From positions 454,501-518,500 of the forward strand of contig NZ_JALKAS010000002.1 in NCBI RefSeq assembly GCF_023015695.1: 64,000 nt of DNA, in the 5' to 3' direction. The translations under genes and the position numbers were made by a program. Shown one piece after another: positions 46,427-55,814 of the stretch. Position 1 is the first letter of the stretch, and each line of letters opens with the position of its first letter. The DNA is from Jannaschia sp. S6380 (GTDB lineage: Bacteria > Pseudomonadota > Alphaproteobacteria > Rhodobacterales > Rhodobacteraceae). The notes beneath the pieces were generated by a model. The model made no database searches and was not told the DNA's origin. It saw only the letters and a program-made list of their open reading frames with translations.

Positions 46427-48232
46427 TCACTCCACGGTCACCGACTTGGCTAGGTTCCGGGGCTGGTCGACATCGGTGCCCTTGTGGACCGCCGTGTGAT
46501 AGGCCAGCAGCTGCGCCGGCACGGCATAGAGGATCGGCGCGAAGACCGGATCGACCGTCGGCAGGATGAGCACGTCCCAGACCCCGTCGGACGCCCGCTC
46601 CGCGCCCTCGGCATCGGTGACCAGCAGGACCTGTCCCTCGCGGGCCATGACCTCCTGCATGTTGCTGACGGTCTTGTCGAACAGGGCATCCATCGGCGCG
46701 AAGACGACCACCGGCAGCATCCGGTCGACCAGCGCGATCGGCCCGTGCTTCAACTCGCCCGAGGCATAGGCCTCGGCATGGATATAGCTGATCTCCTTGA
46801 GCTTCAGCGCCCCCTCATGCGCCATCGGGAACATCGTGCCGCGCCCCAGGAAGAGGATGTCTGTCGCCTCGGCCAGCCGGCCCGCCAGGTCCGCGCAACG
46901 CGCCTCGATGGCCAGGGTCTGGCTCAGCATGGCGGGCAGGCCGCGCAGGCCCGCGACCAGTTCCGCCTCGCGCGCGGGGTCGATCCGGCCGCGCTGAACC
47001 CCGGCGTGGATCGCCAGGGCCAGAAGGACGGCGAGCTGGTTCACGAAGGCCTTGGTCGAGGCCACGCCCACCTCCACCCCGGCATGGATCGGCAGGGCGA
47101 CGTCGCTTTCGCGGGCGATGCTGCTCTCGGCGACGTTGACCACCGACAGGATCGCGCGCGCGCGTCCCCTGGCATAGCGCAGGGCGGCCAGGGTATCGGC
47201 CGTCTCGCCCGACTGGCTGACGAAAAGGGCTGTCGTGTCGGCGCCGATGGGCCCCTCGCGGTATCGGTACTCCGACGCGATATCGACCTCGACCGGCAGG
47301 CCGGCCAGTGCCTCGAACCAGTATTTCGCCACCGAACAGGCGATCTGCGCGGTGCCGCAGGCGACCATCTGGATCCGGTCGGTCGCGGCGAAATCGTAGG
47401 GCGCGGGCGGCGCGATCCGACCGTCCGCGACATAGGCGGCGATCACATCGGACAGGGTCTGCGGTTGCTCGTGGATTTCCTTGGCCATGAAATGCCGGTG
47501 GCCGGCCTTCTCGATGCGTTGCGCGTCGACCGCGATCCGCCGCATCTCGCGCTCCACCGGCTGCCCCGCCGCGTCGAAGATGCGCGCGCCCGCGCGGGTG
47601 ACAACGGCGCGGTCCCCCTCCTCCAGATAGGTCAGGCGGTCGGTCAGGGGACCGAGCGCGATCGCATCGGAGCCGACATACATCTCGCTCCGTCCGTGAC
47701 CCACGGCCAGCGGCGAGCCCGCACGCGCCGCCACGAGTAGGTCACCCTCCCCCTCGAACAGGAAGCACAGCGCATAGGCCCCGCGCAGGCGGTCGATCGT
47801 GGCGAAGGCGGCGTCCTGCGGGGTCATGCCCCCGTCCAGGAACCGCTCGCAGAGGCGCACGACGGTTTCGGTGTCGGTCTCGCTTTCCCACGGGCCGTCC
47901 AGTTCGGCCCGCAACGCGCGGAAGTTCTCGATGATGCCGTTGTGGACGACCGCCACGCGGCCGGCACGGTGCGGATGGGCGTTCGCCTCGGACGGGGCGC
48001 CATGCGTGGCCCAGCGGGTATGGCCGATGCCCGCCATCCCCGCCAGAGGATCATGCACCAGCAGGTCGGCCAGGTTCACGAGCTTGCCCACGGCCCGGCG
48101 CCGGTCCAGCCGCCCGTCGTTGACCGTGGCGATGCCCGCGCTGTCATAGCCGCGGTATTCCAGCCGCTTGAGCGCGTCGACCATGATCGGCGCCGCCTGG
48201 TGGTCGCCCAGTATTCCGATGATACCGCACAT
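46427..48232 (-). CDS. glmS: Glutamine-fructose-6-phosphate aminotransferase
   Basis: A 601-residue enzyme making glucosamine-6-phosphate for cell wall and lipid A. The N-terminal glutaminase begins MCGIIGILGD with nucleophile Cys2 and includes HTRWATHG; two SIS sugar-isomerase domains follow (SQSGETADT, SGELKHGPIAL), and the protein ends AKSVTVE. The ATG shares one base with the glmU stop. No glmS ribozyme-like leader is possible because glmU abuts it. Confidence 0.97.
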   Translation of the reverse strand: MCGIIGILGDHQAAPIMVDALKRLEYRGYDSAGIATVNDGRLDRRRAVGKLVNLADLLVHDPLAGMAGIGHTRWATHGAPSEANAHPHRAGRVAVVHNGIIENFRALRAELDGPWESETDTETVVRLCERFLDGGMTPQDAAFATIDRLRGAYALCFLFEGEGDLLVAARAGSPLAVGHGRSEMYVGSDAIALGPLTDRLTYLEEGDRAVVTRAGARIFDAAGQPVEREMRRIAVDAQRIEKAGHRHFMAKEIHEQPQTLSDVIAAYVADGRIAPPAPYDFAATDRIQMVACGTAQIACSVAKYWFEALAGLPVEVDIASEYRYREGPIGADTTALFVSQSGETADTLAALRYARGRARAILSVVNVAESSIARESDVALPIHAGVEVGVASTKAFVNQLAVLLALAIHAGVQRGRIDPAREAELVAGLRGLPAMLSQTLAIEARCADLAGRLAEATDILFLGRGTMFPMAHEGALKLKEISYIHAEAYASGELKHGPIALVDRMLPVVVFAPMDALFDKTVSNMQEVMAREGQVLLVTDAEGAERASDGVWDVLILPTVDPVFAPILYAVPAQLLAYHTAVHKGTDVDQPRNLAKSVTVE

Positions 48233-49593
48233 CAGTTCGTCTTCCTTGCCTTGGCCTCGCGCAGCTTGCGCATCAGGCGCAGGGCGAAGCCGTCCTTGTT
48301 GACCTGCTTGGACCGCCCGAGGCCCAGAGCCCCGTCGGGCACATCGCCGGTAATCACGCTTCCCGACCCCGTCATCGCATCGGCCCCGATCCGGACCGGG
48401 GCCACCAGCGCGGTGTTCGAGCCGATGAAGGCCCGCGCGCCCACGGTCGTGCGATGCTTGAACACCCCGTCGTAGTTGCAGGTGATCGTGCCAGCGCCGA
48501 CATTGGCGCGCACGCCGATTTCCGCGTCGCCGATATAGGACAGGTGGTTGATCTTGGCACCCTGGCGCAGGGTCGCGGCCTTGACCTCGACGAAGTTGCC
48601 GACGCGCACGTCGCGGTCCAGCTCCGCCCCGGGGCGCAGGCGGGCATAGGGACCGACCACGCATCCCGCGGAGACATGGCACCCCTCCAGATGGCTGTAC
48701 GCGCGGATCGTGGCGCCCGGATCGACGGTCACGCCGGGGCCGAAGACGACATGCGGCTCGACCACGACATCGCGGCCGATGACGGTGTCGAAGGCCAGGA
48801 ACACGGTGTCCGGCGCCGTCAGCGTCACGCCGGCCTCCATCGCGTCCCGCCGCATGCGGGCCTGGAACGCGGCCTCGGCGGCAGCCAGGTCGGCGCGGGT
48901 GTTCACGCCCATGGTTTCGGCCTCGGGGCAGGTGACGACGCGGGCCGACAGGCGCGCGGCGCGGGCCAGTCCTACGATATCGGTCAGGTAGTACTCGCCG
49001 GCCGCGTTGTCGCATCCGACCTGGTCGATCAGCTCGAACAGAACCGACGCCCGTGCCGCGATCACGCCGGAATTGCACAGGCGCACGGCGAGTTCCGCCG
49101 CGGTCGCGTCCTTGGCCTCGACGATCCGCTCCAGCCGGTCGCCGTGTGCGATCAGGCGCCCATAGCGGCCAGGCTCCGCGGCCTCGAAGCCCAGGACGAC
49201 GACGTCGGCGCCATCGGCACGGGCCGCGCGCATGGCTTCCAGCGTCTCGGGCCGGATGAAGGGCGTATCGCCATAAAGCACGATGACGTCGCCGTCGAAC
49301 CCCTCCAGCGCCGCGCGGGCCTGCGCCACGGCATGGGCCGTGCCCTTCTGTTCGGTCTGGTGGACGACATCGGCCTTGGGGGCGTGGGCCTGCGCGGCCG
49401 CCTCGACCGCCGCCCCGCCATGACCCGCGACGATGACGCAACGGGCGGGGTCCATGCTGTGCCCCGTGCGAAGGGCATGCGCCAGCAACGGGGCATGCGC
49501 CACCCGGTGCAGCACCTTGGGCAGGTCGGATCGCATCCGGCTGCCCTGTCCGGCGGCCAGGACGATCAACGCGACGGGGGGTCGTTTGGACAT
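48232..49593 (-). CDS. glmU: Bifunctional GlcNAc-1-P uridyltransferase / GlcN-1-P acetyltransferase
   Basis: A 453-residue enzyme. The N-terminal pyrophosphorylase has VLAAGQGSRMRSDLPKVLH; the C-terminal half is a left-handed beta-helix of hexapeptide repeats (about 250-430) for acetylation, with YARLRPGAEL and NYDGVFKHRT. It supplies UDP-GlcNAc. Co-transcribed with glmS (TGATG overlap). Confidence 0.97.
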   Translation of the reverse strand: MSKRPPVALIVLAAGQGSRMRSDLPKVLHRVAHAPLLAHALRTGHSMDPARCVIVAGHGGAAVEAAAQAHAPKADVVHQTEQKGTAHAVAQARAALEGFDGDVIVLYGDTPFIRPETLEAMRAARADGADVVVLGFEAAEPGRYGRLIAHGDRLERIVEAKDATAAELAVRLCNSGVIAARASVLFELIDQVGCDNAAGEYYLTDIVGLARAARLSARVVTCPEAETMGVNTRADLAAAEAAFQARMRRDAMEAGVTLTAPDTVFLAFDTVIGRDVVVEPHVVFGPGVTVDPGATIRAYSHLEGCHVSAGCVVGPYARLRPGAELDRDVRVGNFVEVKAATLRQGAKINHLSYIGDAEIGVRANVGAGTITCNYDGVFKHRTTVGARAFIGSNTALVAPVRIGADAMTGSGSVITGDVPDGALGLGRSKQVNKDGFALRLMRKLREAKARKTN

Positions 49594-49676
49594 CGAAGGT
49601 CTTTCCCTTGGTTGCCCGCCGTTCTACCCGAGGGGCCACATGCCGCAACCCGGCGACCCCCAAAAGGACGTCCACC

Positions 49677-50351
49677 ATGAAACGTTGCGTGATCTTCGAC
49701 CTCGACGGCACGCTGTGCGACACGTCGGGCGACCTGTTGGCGGCAGCGAACGCGGCCTTCGCGACGCTGGGCCGCGACGTCGCGCTCGATCCCCGTCGGG
49801 TCGAGGACCGGGCCACGGCCTTGCGCGGCGGGCGGGCGATGTTGCGGCTGGGCCTGTCGCGTCTGGGTCCGGTGGACGAGGCCGAGGTAGATTCCGGCTA
49901 TCGCCCCCTGCTCGACGCCTACGACCGCGATATCGCCAAGCATACCGCGTTCTATCCCGGGGCGCTGGACGCGGTGCGCCGCCTGCGCGCGCGGGGCGAC
50001 GCGGTGGGCATATGCACCAACAAGCCCGAGGCGCTGGCCGTCAAGCTGATGGCAGCGTTGGGCGTGGCGGACCTGTTCGACAGCCTGGTGGGCGCCGACA
50101 CGCTGGCGGTTCGCAAGCCGCATCCCGAACACCTGATCCAAAGCGTGGCGCGTGCGGGTGGGGACATGTCCCGTGCCTGCCTGGTCGGCGATACCGAAAC
50201 CGACCGCACCACGGCCCGCGCGGCCGGCGTCCCGTGCATCCTGGTGACCTTCGCGCCTCCGGGCCGCGCCGTGGCCGAACTGGAGCCCGAGGCGCTGCTT
50301 GACGACTACGCCGGGCTGGAAGGCGCGCTAGCCGCGATCGGCCTTCCCTAG
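49677..50351 (+). CDS. gph: HAD-family phosphatase, phosphoglycolate-phosphatase type
   Basis: A 224-residue HAD-IA hydrolase. Motif I is IFDLDGTLCDT, motif II GICTNKPEA, and motif III/IV KPHPEHL with GDTETDRTTARAAG. It probably removes 2-phosphoglycolate; other small phosphates are possible. AAAAGGACG precedes the ATG. Divergent from glmU, a common arrangement in this family. Confidence 0.87.
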   Translation: MKRCVIFDLDGTLCDTSGDLLAAANAAFATLGRDVALDPRRVEDRATALRGGRAMLRLGLSRLGPVDEAEVDSGYRPLLDAYDRDIAKHTAFYPGALDAVRRLRARGDAVGICTNKPEALAVKLMAALGVADLFDSLVGADTLAVRKPHPEHLIQSVARAGGDMSRACLVGDTETDRTTARAAGVPCILVTFAPPGRAVAELEPEALLDDYAGLEGALAAIGLP

Positions 50352-50403
50352 TTGGCGTGCGGCGGGCATTGACCCGTGACCGGGGCCGGCCCTAGCTGGT
50401 CGA

Positions 50404-51579
50404 ATGGAAACATTCACCAAGTCCTTCACCCGCCAGGAACCGATCCCTGAGGAGGCCATCGCCGCCGCCGTCGCGGTGATGCGGTCGGGCGCGCTGCATC
50501 GCTACGGCGCCGATCCCAGCCAGGTCTCCACGCTGGAGCGTGAATTCGCGGCCGCGACCGGCGCGAGGCATTGCCTGGCGGTCGCCTCGGGCGGCTATGC
50601 GATGGGGTGCGCCCTGCGCGCGCTGGGTGTGGGGCCCGGCGATGCCGTGCTGACCAACGGGTGGACCCTGGCGCCCGTGCCGGGGGCGATCGCGGCCGTC
50701 GGCGCCCGCCCCGTGCTGGTCGAGGTGACGGAGGATTTGGTCATCGACCTGGACGACCTCGCGGGCAAGGCCCACCGCGCGCGCGTCCTTCTGTTGTCGC
50801 ATATGCGTGGCCACCTGGCCGACATGGACCGCCTGATGCGGATCTGCGAGGACGCGGGCGTCACCGTGATCGAGGATTGCGCCCACACCATGGGGGCATC
50901 CTGGGACGGCGTCGCCTCGGGGCGCTGGGGGGCGATCGGCTGCTATTCGACGCAGACCTACAAGCACATCAATTCGGGCGAAGGCGGGCTGATCGTGACC
51001 GACGATGCCGACCTGGCCGCGAAGATGACCCTGCTGTCGGGATGCTACATGCTCTATGCGCGCAACGGGACCGCCCCGCCCGAGGAGGTCTTCGCCCGCC
51101 ACGAGGGTGCGATGCCGAACGTGTCGGGCCGCATGGACGAGTTGCGCGCCGCGATCCTGCGCCCGCAGGTGGCCGATCTGCCGCGCCAGGCGGAGCGGTG
51201 GAACGTCCTGTATCGCGCCCTTGAAACGGGGTTCCGAAACATTCCGGGCCTTTCCGTGATCGAGCGGCCCCGTGCCGAGCGATATGTCGGATCGTCCATC
51301 CAGTTTCTGGCCGACGATCCGGACCGGGTGCCGGAATTTCTGGCAGGCTGTGCCGCGCGCGGCGTTGAATTCAAGTGGTTCGGGGCGGAATCCGCCCAGG
51401 GGTTCACATCGGCCCATCGTCACTGGACCTATGTCGAACCTCAGGACCTGCGGCGAACGGACGCGGTTCTCTCGCGCCTTCTGGACCTCCGTATCCCCTT
51501 GACTTTCGATACGAATGACTGCGCCGCCATCGTTCGCATCGCCCATGCCGAGTCGCTCACGGCGTTTGTTACGTTATAA
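50404..51579 (+). CDS. DegT/DnrJ/EryC1-family aminotransferase
   Basis: A 391-residue PLP enzyme of the sugar aminotransferase superfamily. The Schiff-base Lys is Lys187 in QTYKHINSGEGG; VIEDCAHTMGASWDG supplies the PLP-binding Asp. The typical product would be an amino sugar, but no sugar-nucleotide genes are adjacent, so the substrate is open. The stop lies in an AT-rich stretch that leads into the DUF481 gene. Confidence 0.88.
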   Translation: METFTKSFTRQEPIPEEAIAAAVAVMRSGALHRYGADPSQVSTLEREFAAATGARHCLAVASGGYAMGCALRALGVGPGDAVLTNGWTLAPVPGAIAAVGARPVLVEVTEDLVIDLDDLAGKAHRARVLLLSHMRGHLADMDRLMRICEDAGVTVIEDCAHTMGASWDGVASGRWGAIGCYSTQTYKHINSGEGGLIVTDDADLAAKMTLLSGCYMLYARNGTAPPEEVFARHEGAMPNVSGRMDELRAAILRPQVADLPRQAERWNVLYRALETGFRNIPGLSVIERPRAERYVGSSIQFLADDPDRVPEFLAGCAARGVEFKWFGAESAQGFTSAHRHWTYVEPQDLRRTDAVLSRLLDLRIPLTFDTNDCAAIVRIAHAESLTAFVTL

Positions 51580-51638
51580 GCGATAATCGGCTTTAGGCGC
51601 AGAAATATGAATTATCCTCTCCTTCGGTTTTCGCTTAT
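51576..51638 (+). promoter_or_regulatory. AT-rich leader with inverted repeat before the DUF481 gene
   Basis: ATAAGCGA (51576-51583) and TCGCTTAT (51631-51638) form a perfect 8-bp inverted repeat with a 47-base interior, and an inner GATAAT/ATTATC pair (51582-51587, 51611-51616) overlaps it by two bases. The stretch is much more AT-rich than its surroundings, as expected of a promoter or structured leader. I cannot fix -35 and -10 boxes. Confidence 0.4.
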
Positions 51639-51708
51639 CAGCCGGGTCAGCCGAAGGGCCTCCGGGCGGTCATGCCGCCGGATCATCCTTACCGAGAGGA
51701 ATTATTCC

Positions 51709-52530
51709 ATGAAGACGATCACGTCCCTCACGGCCGCTCTGGCGCTGACTGTCGCGCTGCCGGCCTTTGCCCAGGATACGGTGACGGGTGTCTCGCGTCT
51801 CGACGATCGCATCGACGACATCACCGAAGCCGCGCAGGACGACCTGGACCGGGGCTTCGACGACGAGCGCTTCGGTCCGAACGGCGTCGTGCAAGGTATT
51901 CGTGGCTCGGCCGCGCTGACCGCGTCGGGCACGACCGGCAATACCGATACGGCCGATCTGACCTTCGCCGGACGCCTGACCTATGGCCAGGGCAACTGGA
52001 ATCACCTGTTCGGTTTCGCCGGCGAGTATGGCGAGGATGACGGCGAGCAGAACGAGGAGAAGTTCTTCGCCATCTACGAGGGCAGCCGCTACTTCACCCC
52101 GCAGCTCTACGCGTTCGGAACCGGCCGTTTTGAGTATGACGGCTTCGCGACCAACGAGCGCGACGCCTTCGCGGGCGGGGGCCTGGGTTACCGCATCCTC
52201 AACAGCGACCAGGTCGCCTGGCGCGTCCAGGCCGGCCCCGGCATCCGCTACATCGAGGATCAGAACGGCGATTCCGAGACCGAGGGCGCCGGCATCGCGT
52301 CGTCGCGCTTCTACTACGGGTTCACCGACACCGTCTCGCTGACCAACGACACCGACATCCTGTCCTCGGACAACGATACCGTCGTGACCAATGATTTCGG
52401 CGTGAACTTCAAGGTGACCGACACGCTGTCGACGCGGGTCAGCTATCGCACCGACTACACTTCCGATCCGCTGCCCGGTCTGGAATCGACCGACAACACG
52501 ATCGGCCTGTCGCTGGTCGTGGGCTTCTGA
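51709..52530 (+). CDS. DUF481 outer-membrane beta-barrel protein
   Basis: A 273-residue protein with a cleavable signal peptide (LTAALALTVALPAFAQD). The body shows alternating beta-strand patterns (GSAALTASGTTGNTDTADL, then repeated aromatic-girdle strands) and ends with Phe (SLVVGF), as outer-membrane barrels do. YdiY-like proteins have no fixed function. Ribosome site GAGAGGA is about 9 bases upstream. A good terminator follows. Confidence 0.87.
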   Translation: MKTITSLTAALALTVALPAFAQDTVTGVSRLDDRIDDITEAAQDDLDRGFDDERFGPNGVVQGIRGSAALTASGTTGNTDTADLTFAGRLTYGQGNWNHLFGFAGEYGEDDGEQNEEKFFAIYEGSRYFTPQLYAFGTGRFEYDGFATNERDAFAGGGLGYRILNSDQVAWRVQAGPGIRYIEDQNGDSETEGAGIASSRFYYGFTDTVSLTNDTDILSSDNDTVVTNDFGVNFKVTDTLSTRVSYRTDYTSDPLPGLESTDNTIGLSLVVGF

Positions 52531-52576
52531 AGAAGGCCGGATAGCCGGGCCGCGCGATCGGTCCGGACACCTTTCG

Positions 52577-52601
52577 GGGGCGGCGCGTGCCGCCCCTTTT
52601 T
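52577..52601 (+). terminator. Rho-independent terminator of the DUF481 gene
   Basis: GGGGCGGC-GCGT-GCCGCCCC forms a perfect 8-bp stem followed by TTTTT, 46 bases past the stop. Confidence 0.85.
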
Positions 52602-52609
52602 CTTGCGGC

Positions 52610-53224
52610 CTAGTTGAGCGTCACGCGCGTGGCATCCTCGCGGGCCCCGCGGTCGGCGGACCGGTTCCGGCGCCGCCGCTTCTCGGCGGCTTTCAACCGT
52701 TCGTTCTCCTCGCGCAGGCGGCGGGCTTCTTCTGCGGGATTCATCTCGCTCTCAGCCAGGTCGATCCGCGCCCGGCTCCAGGTCCGTCGGTGGTCGATGA
52801 CCGCGCGGCGCAGATCGCCGGGCGAATAGGCATGCGGCATGTTCAGATCCAGCGCCTCGGCGATCAGTTCCGAGCAGAACCACTTGTCGCGGGCCTGGCG
52901 GCGGAAATTGAAGAGATGTGTCCAGATGAAGGCCTGCAGGTCGTAGGGCCGGCCGACATGGCGCAGCGCGCGGTTCCAGGTGTTCTTCGGTGCGAAGGGG
53001 ATATGCACAAACCGCCATTTTCCCGGATCGAAGGTGATCGCCTTGACCCGAACCCCGCCATCCATCAGCGACGCGCCGATGCAGCGATGCGTCTCGCCGT
53101 CCCGCGGGCGGCGATCGCAGCGGATCAGCTCGCAATGGGCGAAGCGCGACCGGGTGGCCCAGACGATGACGGTGTCCATCATCCGGCCCTTCCCGCCATG
53201 AAACGCGATGTAGTATTCAGACAT
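52610..53224 (-). CDS. YiiX-like permuted papain-fold hydrolase
   Basis: A 204-residue protein. The candidate catalytic His30 lies in FAHCELIR and Cys117 in DKWFCSELIAEAL, the layout of the permuted NlpC/P60-like (YaeF/YiiX) amidase or thioesterase group. The C-terminal 45 residues are charged and probably coiled-coil. No signal peptide. The ATG at 53224 gives MSEYYIAFHGG, where homology begins. Confidence 0.72.
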   Translation of the reverse strand: MSEYYIAFHGGKGRMMDTVIVWATRSRFAHCELIRCDRRPRDGETHRCIGASLMDGGVRVKAITFDPGKWRFVHIPFAPKNTWNRALRHVGRPYDLQAFIWTHLFNFRRQARDKWFCSELIAEALDLNMPHAYSPGDLRRAVIDHRRTWSRARIDLAESEMNPAEEARRLREENERLKAAEKRRRRNRSADRGAREDATRVTLN

Positions 53225-53247
53225 GACGAACCCCCGCTTCCCCAGAC

Positions 53248-53263
53248 TTGACGTAGGGGTCAA
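53248..53263. promoter_or_regulatory. Inverted repeat TTGAC-N6-GTCAA between YiiX-like gene and ivd
   Basis: A perfect 5-6-5 palindrome. Its geometry resembles the recalled LiuR (MerR family) box TTTAC-N6-GTAAA, but the bases differ at one position per arm. It is 24 bases from the YiiX-like start and 130 from ivd, so its target is uncertain. Confidence 0.35.
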
Positions 53264-53356
53264 CCTTGCGGTCTCGACCGGCGCCGCGCAAGTCGGGGTT
53301 TCCGCAGGTGCCCGGCGATGCCAAACTGGACGTGGGCTCATGCCGGCGCTATGAAA

Positions 53357-53370
53357 TGAACAAGCGTTCA
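53357..53370. promoter_or_regulatory. Inverted repeat TGAAC-AAGC-GTTCA just upstream of ivd
   Basis: A perfect 5-4-5 palindrome ends 23 bases before the ivd ATG. It resembles TetR-type sites of the PsrA/LiuQ kind (GAAC-N4-GTTC core). As the last feature before a liu operon it is a credible operator. Confidence 0.45.
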
Positions 53371-53393
53371 ATTCTCTGGGAGGGGATTCGGGG

Positions 53394-54557
53394 ATGTTCA
53401 CCGCGACCATGCAGTTCGATCTGGACGACGATGCGAACGCGCTGCGCGAGATGGTGCACCGCTGGGCGCAGGAGCGCATCAAGCCGATGGCCGCCGAGAT
53501 CGACGCGACCAACACCTTCCCGCCCGAACTCTGGACCGAGATGGGGGAACTTGGCCTTCTGGGCATCACTGTGCCGGAGGAGGATGGCGGTGCCGGGATG
53601 GGCTATCTCGACCATGTCATCGCGGTGGAGGAGATTGCCCGCGCCTCGGCCTCCGTCTCGCTCAGCTACGGCGCGCACAGCAATCTGTGCGTCAACCAGA
53701 TCGCGCTGAACGGCACGGCCGAGCAGAAGGCGAAGTACCTGCCGGGCCTGATTTCCGGCGAACATGTCGGCGCCCTCGCCATGTCCGAAGCGGGGGCCGG
53801 ATCGGACGTCGTGTCGATGAAGCTGCGCGCCGAGAAGCGGAACGACCGCTTCATCCTGAACGGCACCAAGTACTGGATCACCAACGGCCCCGACGCGACG
53901 ACGCTGGTCGTCTATGCCAAGACCGACCCCGAGGCCGGGTCGAAGGGCATCACCGCCTTCCTGATCGAGAAGTCGATGGCGGGATTCTCGAGCAGCCCGC
54001 ATTTCGACAAGCTGGGCATGCGCGGGTCCAACACCGCCGAGCTAGTCTTCGAGGATGTCGAGGTGCCGTTCGAGAACGTGCTGGGAGAGGAAGGCGGCGG
54101 CGTCCGCGTTCTGATGTCGGGCCTCGATTACGAACGCGTCGTGCTCTCGGGCATCGGCACGGGGATCATGGCCGCCTGCCTGGACGAGGTCATGCCCTAC
54201 CTGGCCGAGCGCAAGCAGTTCGGAAAGCCCATCGGGTCGTTTCAGCTGATGCAGGGCAAGATCGCCGACATGTACACCGCGATGAACAGCGCGCGCGCCT
54301 ATGTCTACGAGGTCGCCAAGGCCTGTGACCGGGGGCAGGTCACCCGCCAGGACGCTGCGGCCTGCGTTCTCTACGCCTCCGAACAGGCGATGGTGCAGGC
54401 CCACCAGGCCGTGCAGGCCATGGGCGGCGCGGGCTTCATGAACGACACGCCCGTGAGCCGCCTCTTCCGCGACGCCAAGTTGATGGAGATCGGCGCCGGG
54501 ACGAGCGAAGTCCGCCGGATGCTGGTCGGACGGGAGTTGATGGGGGCGATGGGGTGA
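53394..54557 (+). CDS. ivd: Isovaleryl-CoA dehydrogenase
   Basis: A 387-residue acyl-CoA dehydrogenase oxidising isovaleryl-CoA to 3-methylcrotonyl-CoA in leucine breakdown. Family motifs are [25 protein letters not shown] and [22 protein letters not shown]. Catalytic Glu247 lies in GLDYERVVL, the IVD position rather than the usual C-terminal one. The identity is supported by the mcc, hmgL and liuC genes downstream. GGGAGGGG precedes the ATG. Confidence 0.95.
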   Translation: MFTATMQFDLDDDANALREMVHRWAQERIKPMAAEIDATNTFPPELWTEMGELGLLGITVPEEDGGAGMGYLDHVIAVEEIARASASVSLSYGAHSNLCVNQIALNGTAEQKAKYLPGLISGEHVGALAMSEAGAGSDVVSMKLRAEKRNDRFILNGTKYWITNGPDATTLVVYAKTDPEAGSKGITAFLIEKSMAGFSSSPHFDKLGMRGSNTAELVFEDVEVPFENVLGEEGGGVRVLMSGLDYERVVLSGIGTGIMAACLDEVMPYLAERKQFGKPIGSFQLMQGKIADMYTAMNSARAYVYEVAKACDRGQVTRQDAAACVLYASEQAMVQAHQAVQAMGGAGFMNDTPVSRLFRDAKLMEIGAGTSEVRRMLVGRELMGAMG

Positions 54558-55120
54558 GGGTGGCCGCGTTCCTCCTCGTCGTGCTGGCCAACGGGGCGGC
54601 CGCGGATCCGCGACTGAGTCCGGGGTTCGAACTTTGCCACCTGGAGGATGTCGCCGCCGCCGCGACGGCGGTCGAGCAGGCCTTGATCGACCAGGCCGAA
54701 TGCGACGGTGACATGGCCTGCATTATGGAACGCGCGACGGCCGGCGGTATCGACCGGATGGATTGCGCCTCGGAGGAGCTGATGCGCTGCGATGCACGCG
54801 CGGATGCGCCGGATTGCTTCGCCGCGGTCGGCGATGCCCTGTCGAAGCGGGTCGCGCGCAGGGCCGAGGCATTGGATGTGGAACGGTACATCGCCTTGGC
54901 GGGGTCGCTTTCCGAGCCAGAGCGGGGCCAGATGGTCGGCGCGCTCCAATCGCTGATGAACCCCCTGCCGACCGATTGCGGCCTCGTGCCGCCATTGGAG
55001 ACATCCGCCGGAACGCTGGACGCTGCGCGCAGTTGCACGCTTATCGCGCGATTGCAGTGGCATGCGACGCTGATTTCGGCCGAGGCGCATCTGTATCGGC
55101 TGGATGCGGCAACCCATTGA
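54554..55120 (+). CDS. Secreted Cys-containing protein of unknown function
   Basis: A 188-residue protein with a short signal peptide ([19 protein letters not shown]) and several Cys, including [13 protein letters not shown] and MDCASEEL. The pattern recalls LprI/DUF1311-type lysozyme-inhibitor-like proteins but the match is weak. The GTG start overlaps the ivd stop (GTGA), so it is in the same transcript. Confidence 0.65.
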   Translation: MRVAAFLLVVLANGAAADPRLSPGFELCHLEDVAAAATAVEQALIDQAECDGDMACIMERATAGGIDRMDCASEELMRCDARADAPDCFAAVGDALSKRVARRAEALDVERYIALAGSLSEPERGQMVGALQSLMNPLPTDCGLVPPLETSAGTLDAARSCTLIARLQWHATLISAEAHLYRLDAATH

Positions 55121-55142
55121 CCGACACGACGGGAGACGTGAA

Positions 55143-55397
55143 ATGGCGAGCGAGACCGTCACGACGGAGCGAGCGGAACCTCGGACGAAAGAGCGGGCGC
55201 TGAAAGTCGGGCGGTTCGCGCCGGTCCGGACGAGGACGGAGCACGCTATGGCAGGGTCGCCGATTGCCCCCGCGGCAGCGGCAGAAGATCAGGTGTCGCA
55301 TGACCGCGCTTTCCCGGTACGAACCGCTGCGGATCCGGCGGTCCGACGCGGACCGGTTTCCTCGGGTTTCGACCGGGTTCGGAGGGGGATCCGCTGA
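55143..55397 (+). CDS. Doubtful small ORF in the 277-base spacer
   Basis: An 84-codon basic frame with GGGAG 8 bases before the ATG and a stop that abuts the DUF1622 ATG. Its third-position G+C is clearly lower than in neighbouring genes and it has no recognisable features. The rest of the spacer 55121-55397 shows nothing else convincing. Confidence 0.25.
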   Translation: MASETVTTERAEPRTKERALKVGRFAPVRTRTEHAMAGSPIAPAAAAEDQVSHDRAFPVRTAADPAVRRGPVSSGFDRVRRGIR

Positions 55398-55814
55398 ATG
55401 GACGAGGAGGTCCATCTCGACGGCTGGCTCGGCTACGAGCGGGACGCCAGCATCCTGCACGAGGATCTGTCCTGGCTGGTGCACACGCTCGAATGGGCGG
55501 TCGTCGCCATCGACGTCTTCGCCTGCCTGATCCTGCTGATCGGCGGTATTCGGTTCATCGCGGGCTTCGCCCGCGCGGAGATCAGCCGCGACGACGCCCG
55601 CCGGGTACGGGGCGTCAACCGCGAGCGCGTGGAACTTGGCCGTTATATCCTGGGCGGGCTGGAACTGCTGATCGTCTCCGACATCATTCACACGGCGCTG
55701 AGCCTCGCGATGATCGACCTGATCTTCCTGGGGCTGCTGGTCGTGATACGCTCGCTCATCTCGTTCTTCCTCGACCGGGAGTTGGAGCAGGTGAAGAAGG
55801 AGTTGGGAGAGTGA
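55398..55814 (+). CDS. DUF1622 family membrane protein
   Basis: A 138-residue protein with three hydrophobic segments (about 34-60, 82-100, 105-122) and the family pattern RVELGRYILGGLELLIVSDIIHT. Function is unknown. GGAGGGGG lies about 9 bases before the ATG. The stop overlaps the next GTG start. Confidence 0.8.
   Translation: MDEEVHLDGWLGYERDASILHEDLSWLVHTLEWAVVAIDVFACLILLIGGIRFIAGFARAEISRDDARRVRGVNRERVELGRYILGGLELLIVSDIIHTALSLAMIDLIFLGLLVVIRSLISFFLDRELEQVKKELGE

Noticed and set aside
46427..48300. glmS ribozyme/riboswitch
   Set aside because: glmU overlaps the glmS start, so there is no leader, and the ribozyme is typical of Firmicutes.
46427..49816. An apparent glmU-glmS fusion read as one 1129-codon frame
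   Set aside because: The upstream part is a wrong frame of glmU that happens to lack stops. The true glmU frame ends at 48232 and GlmS needs its N-terminal Cys at MCGI.
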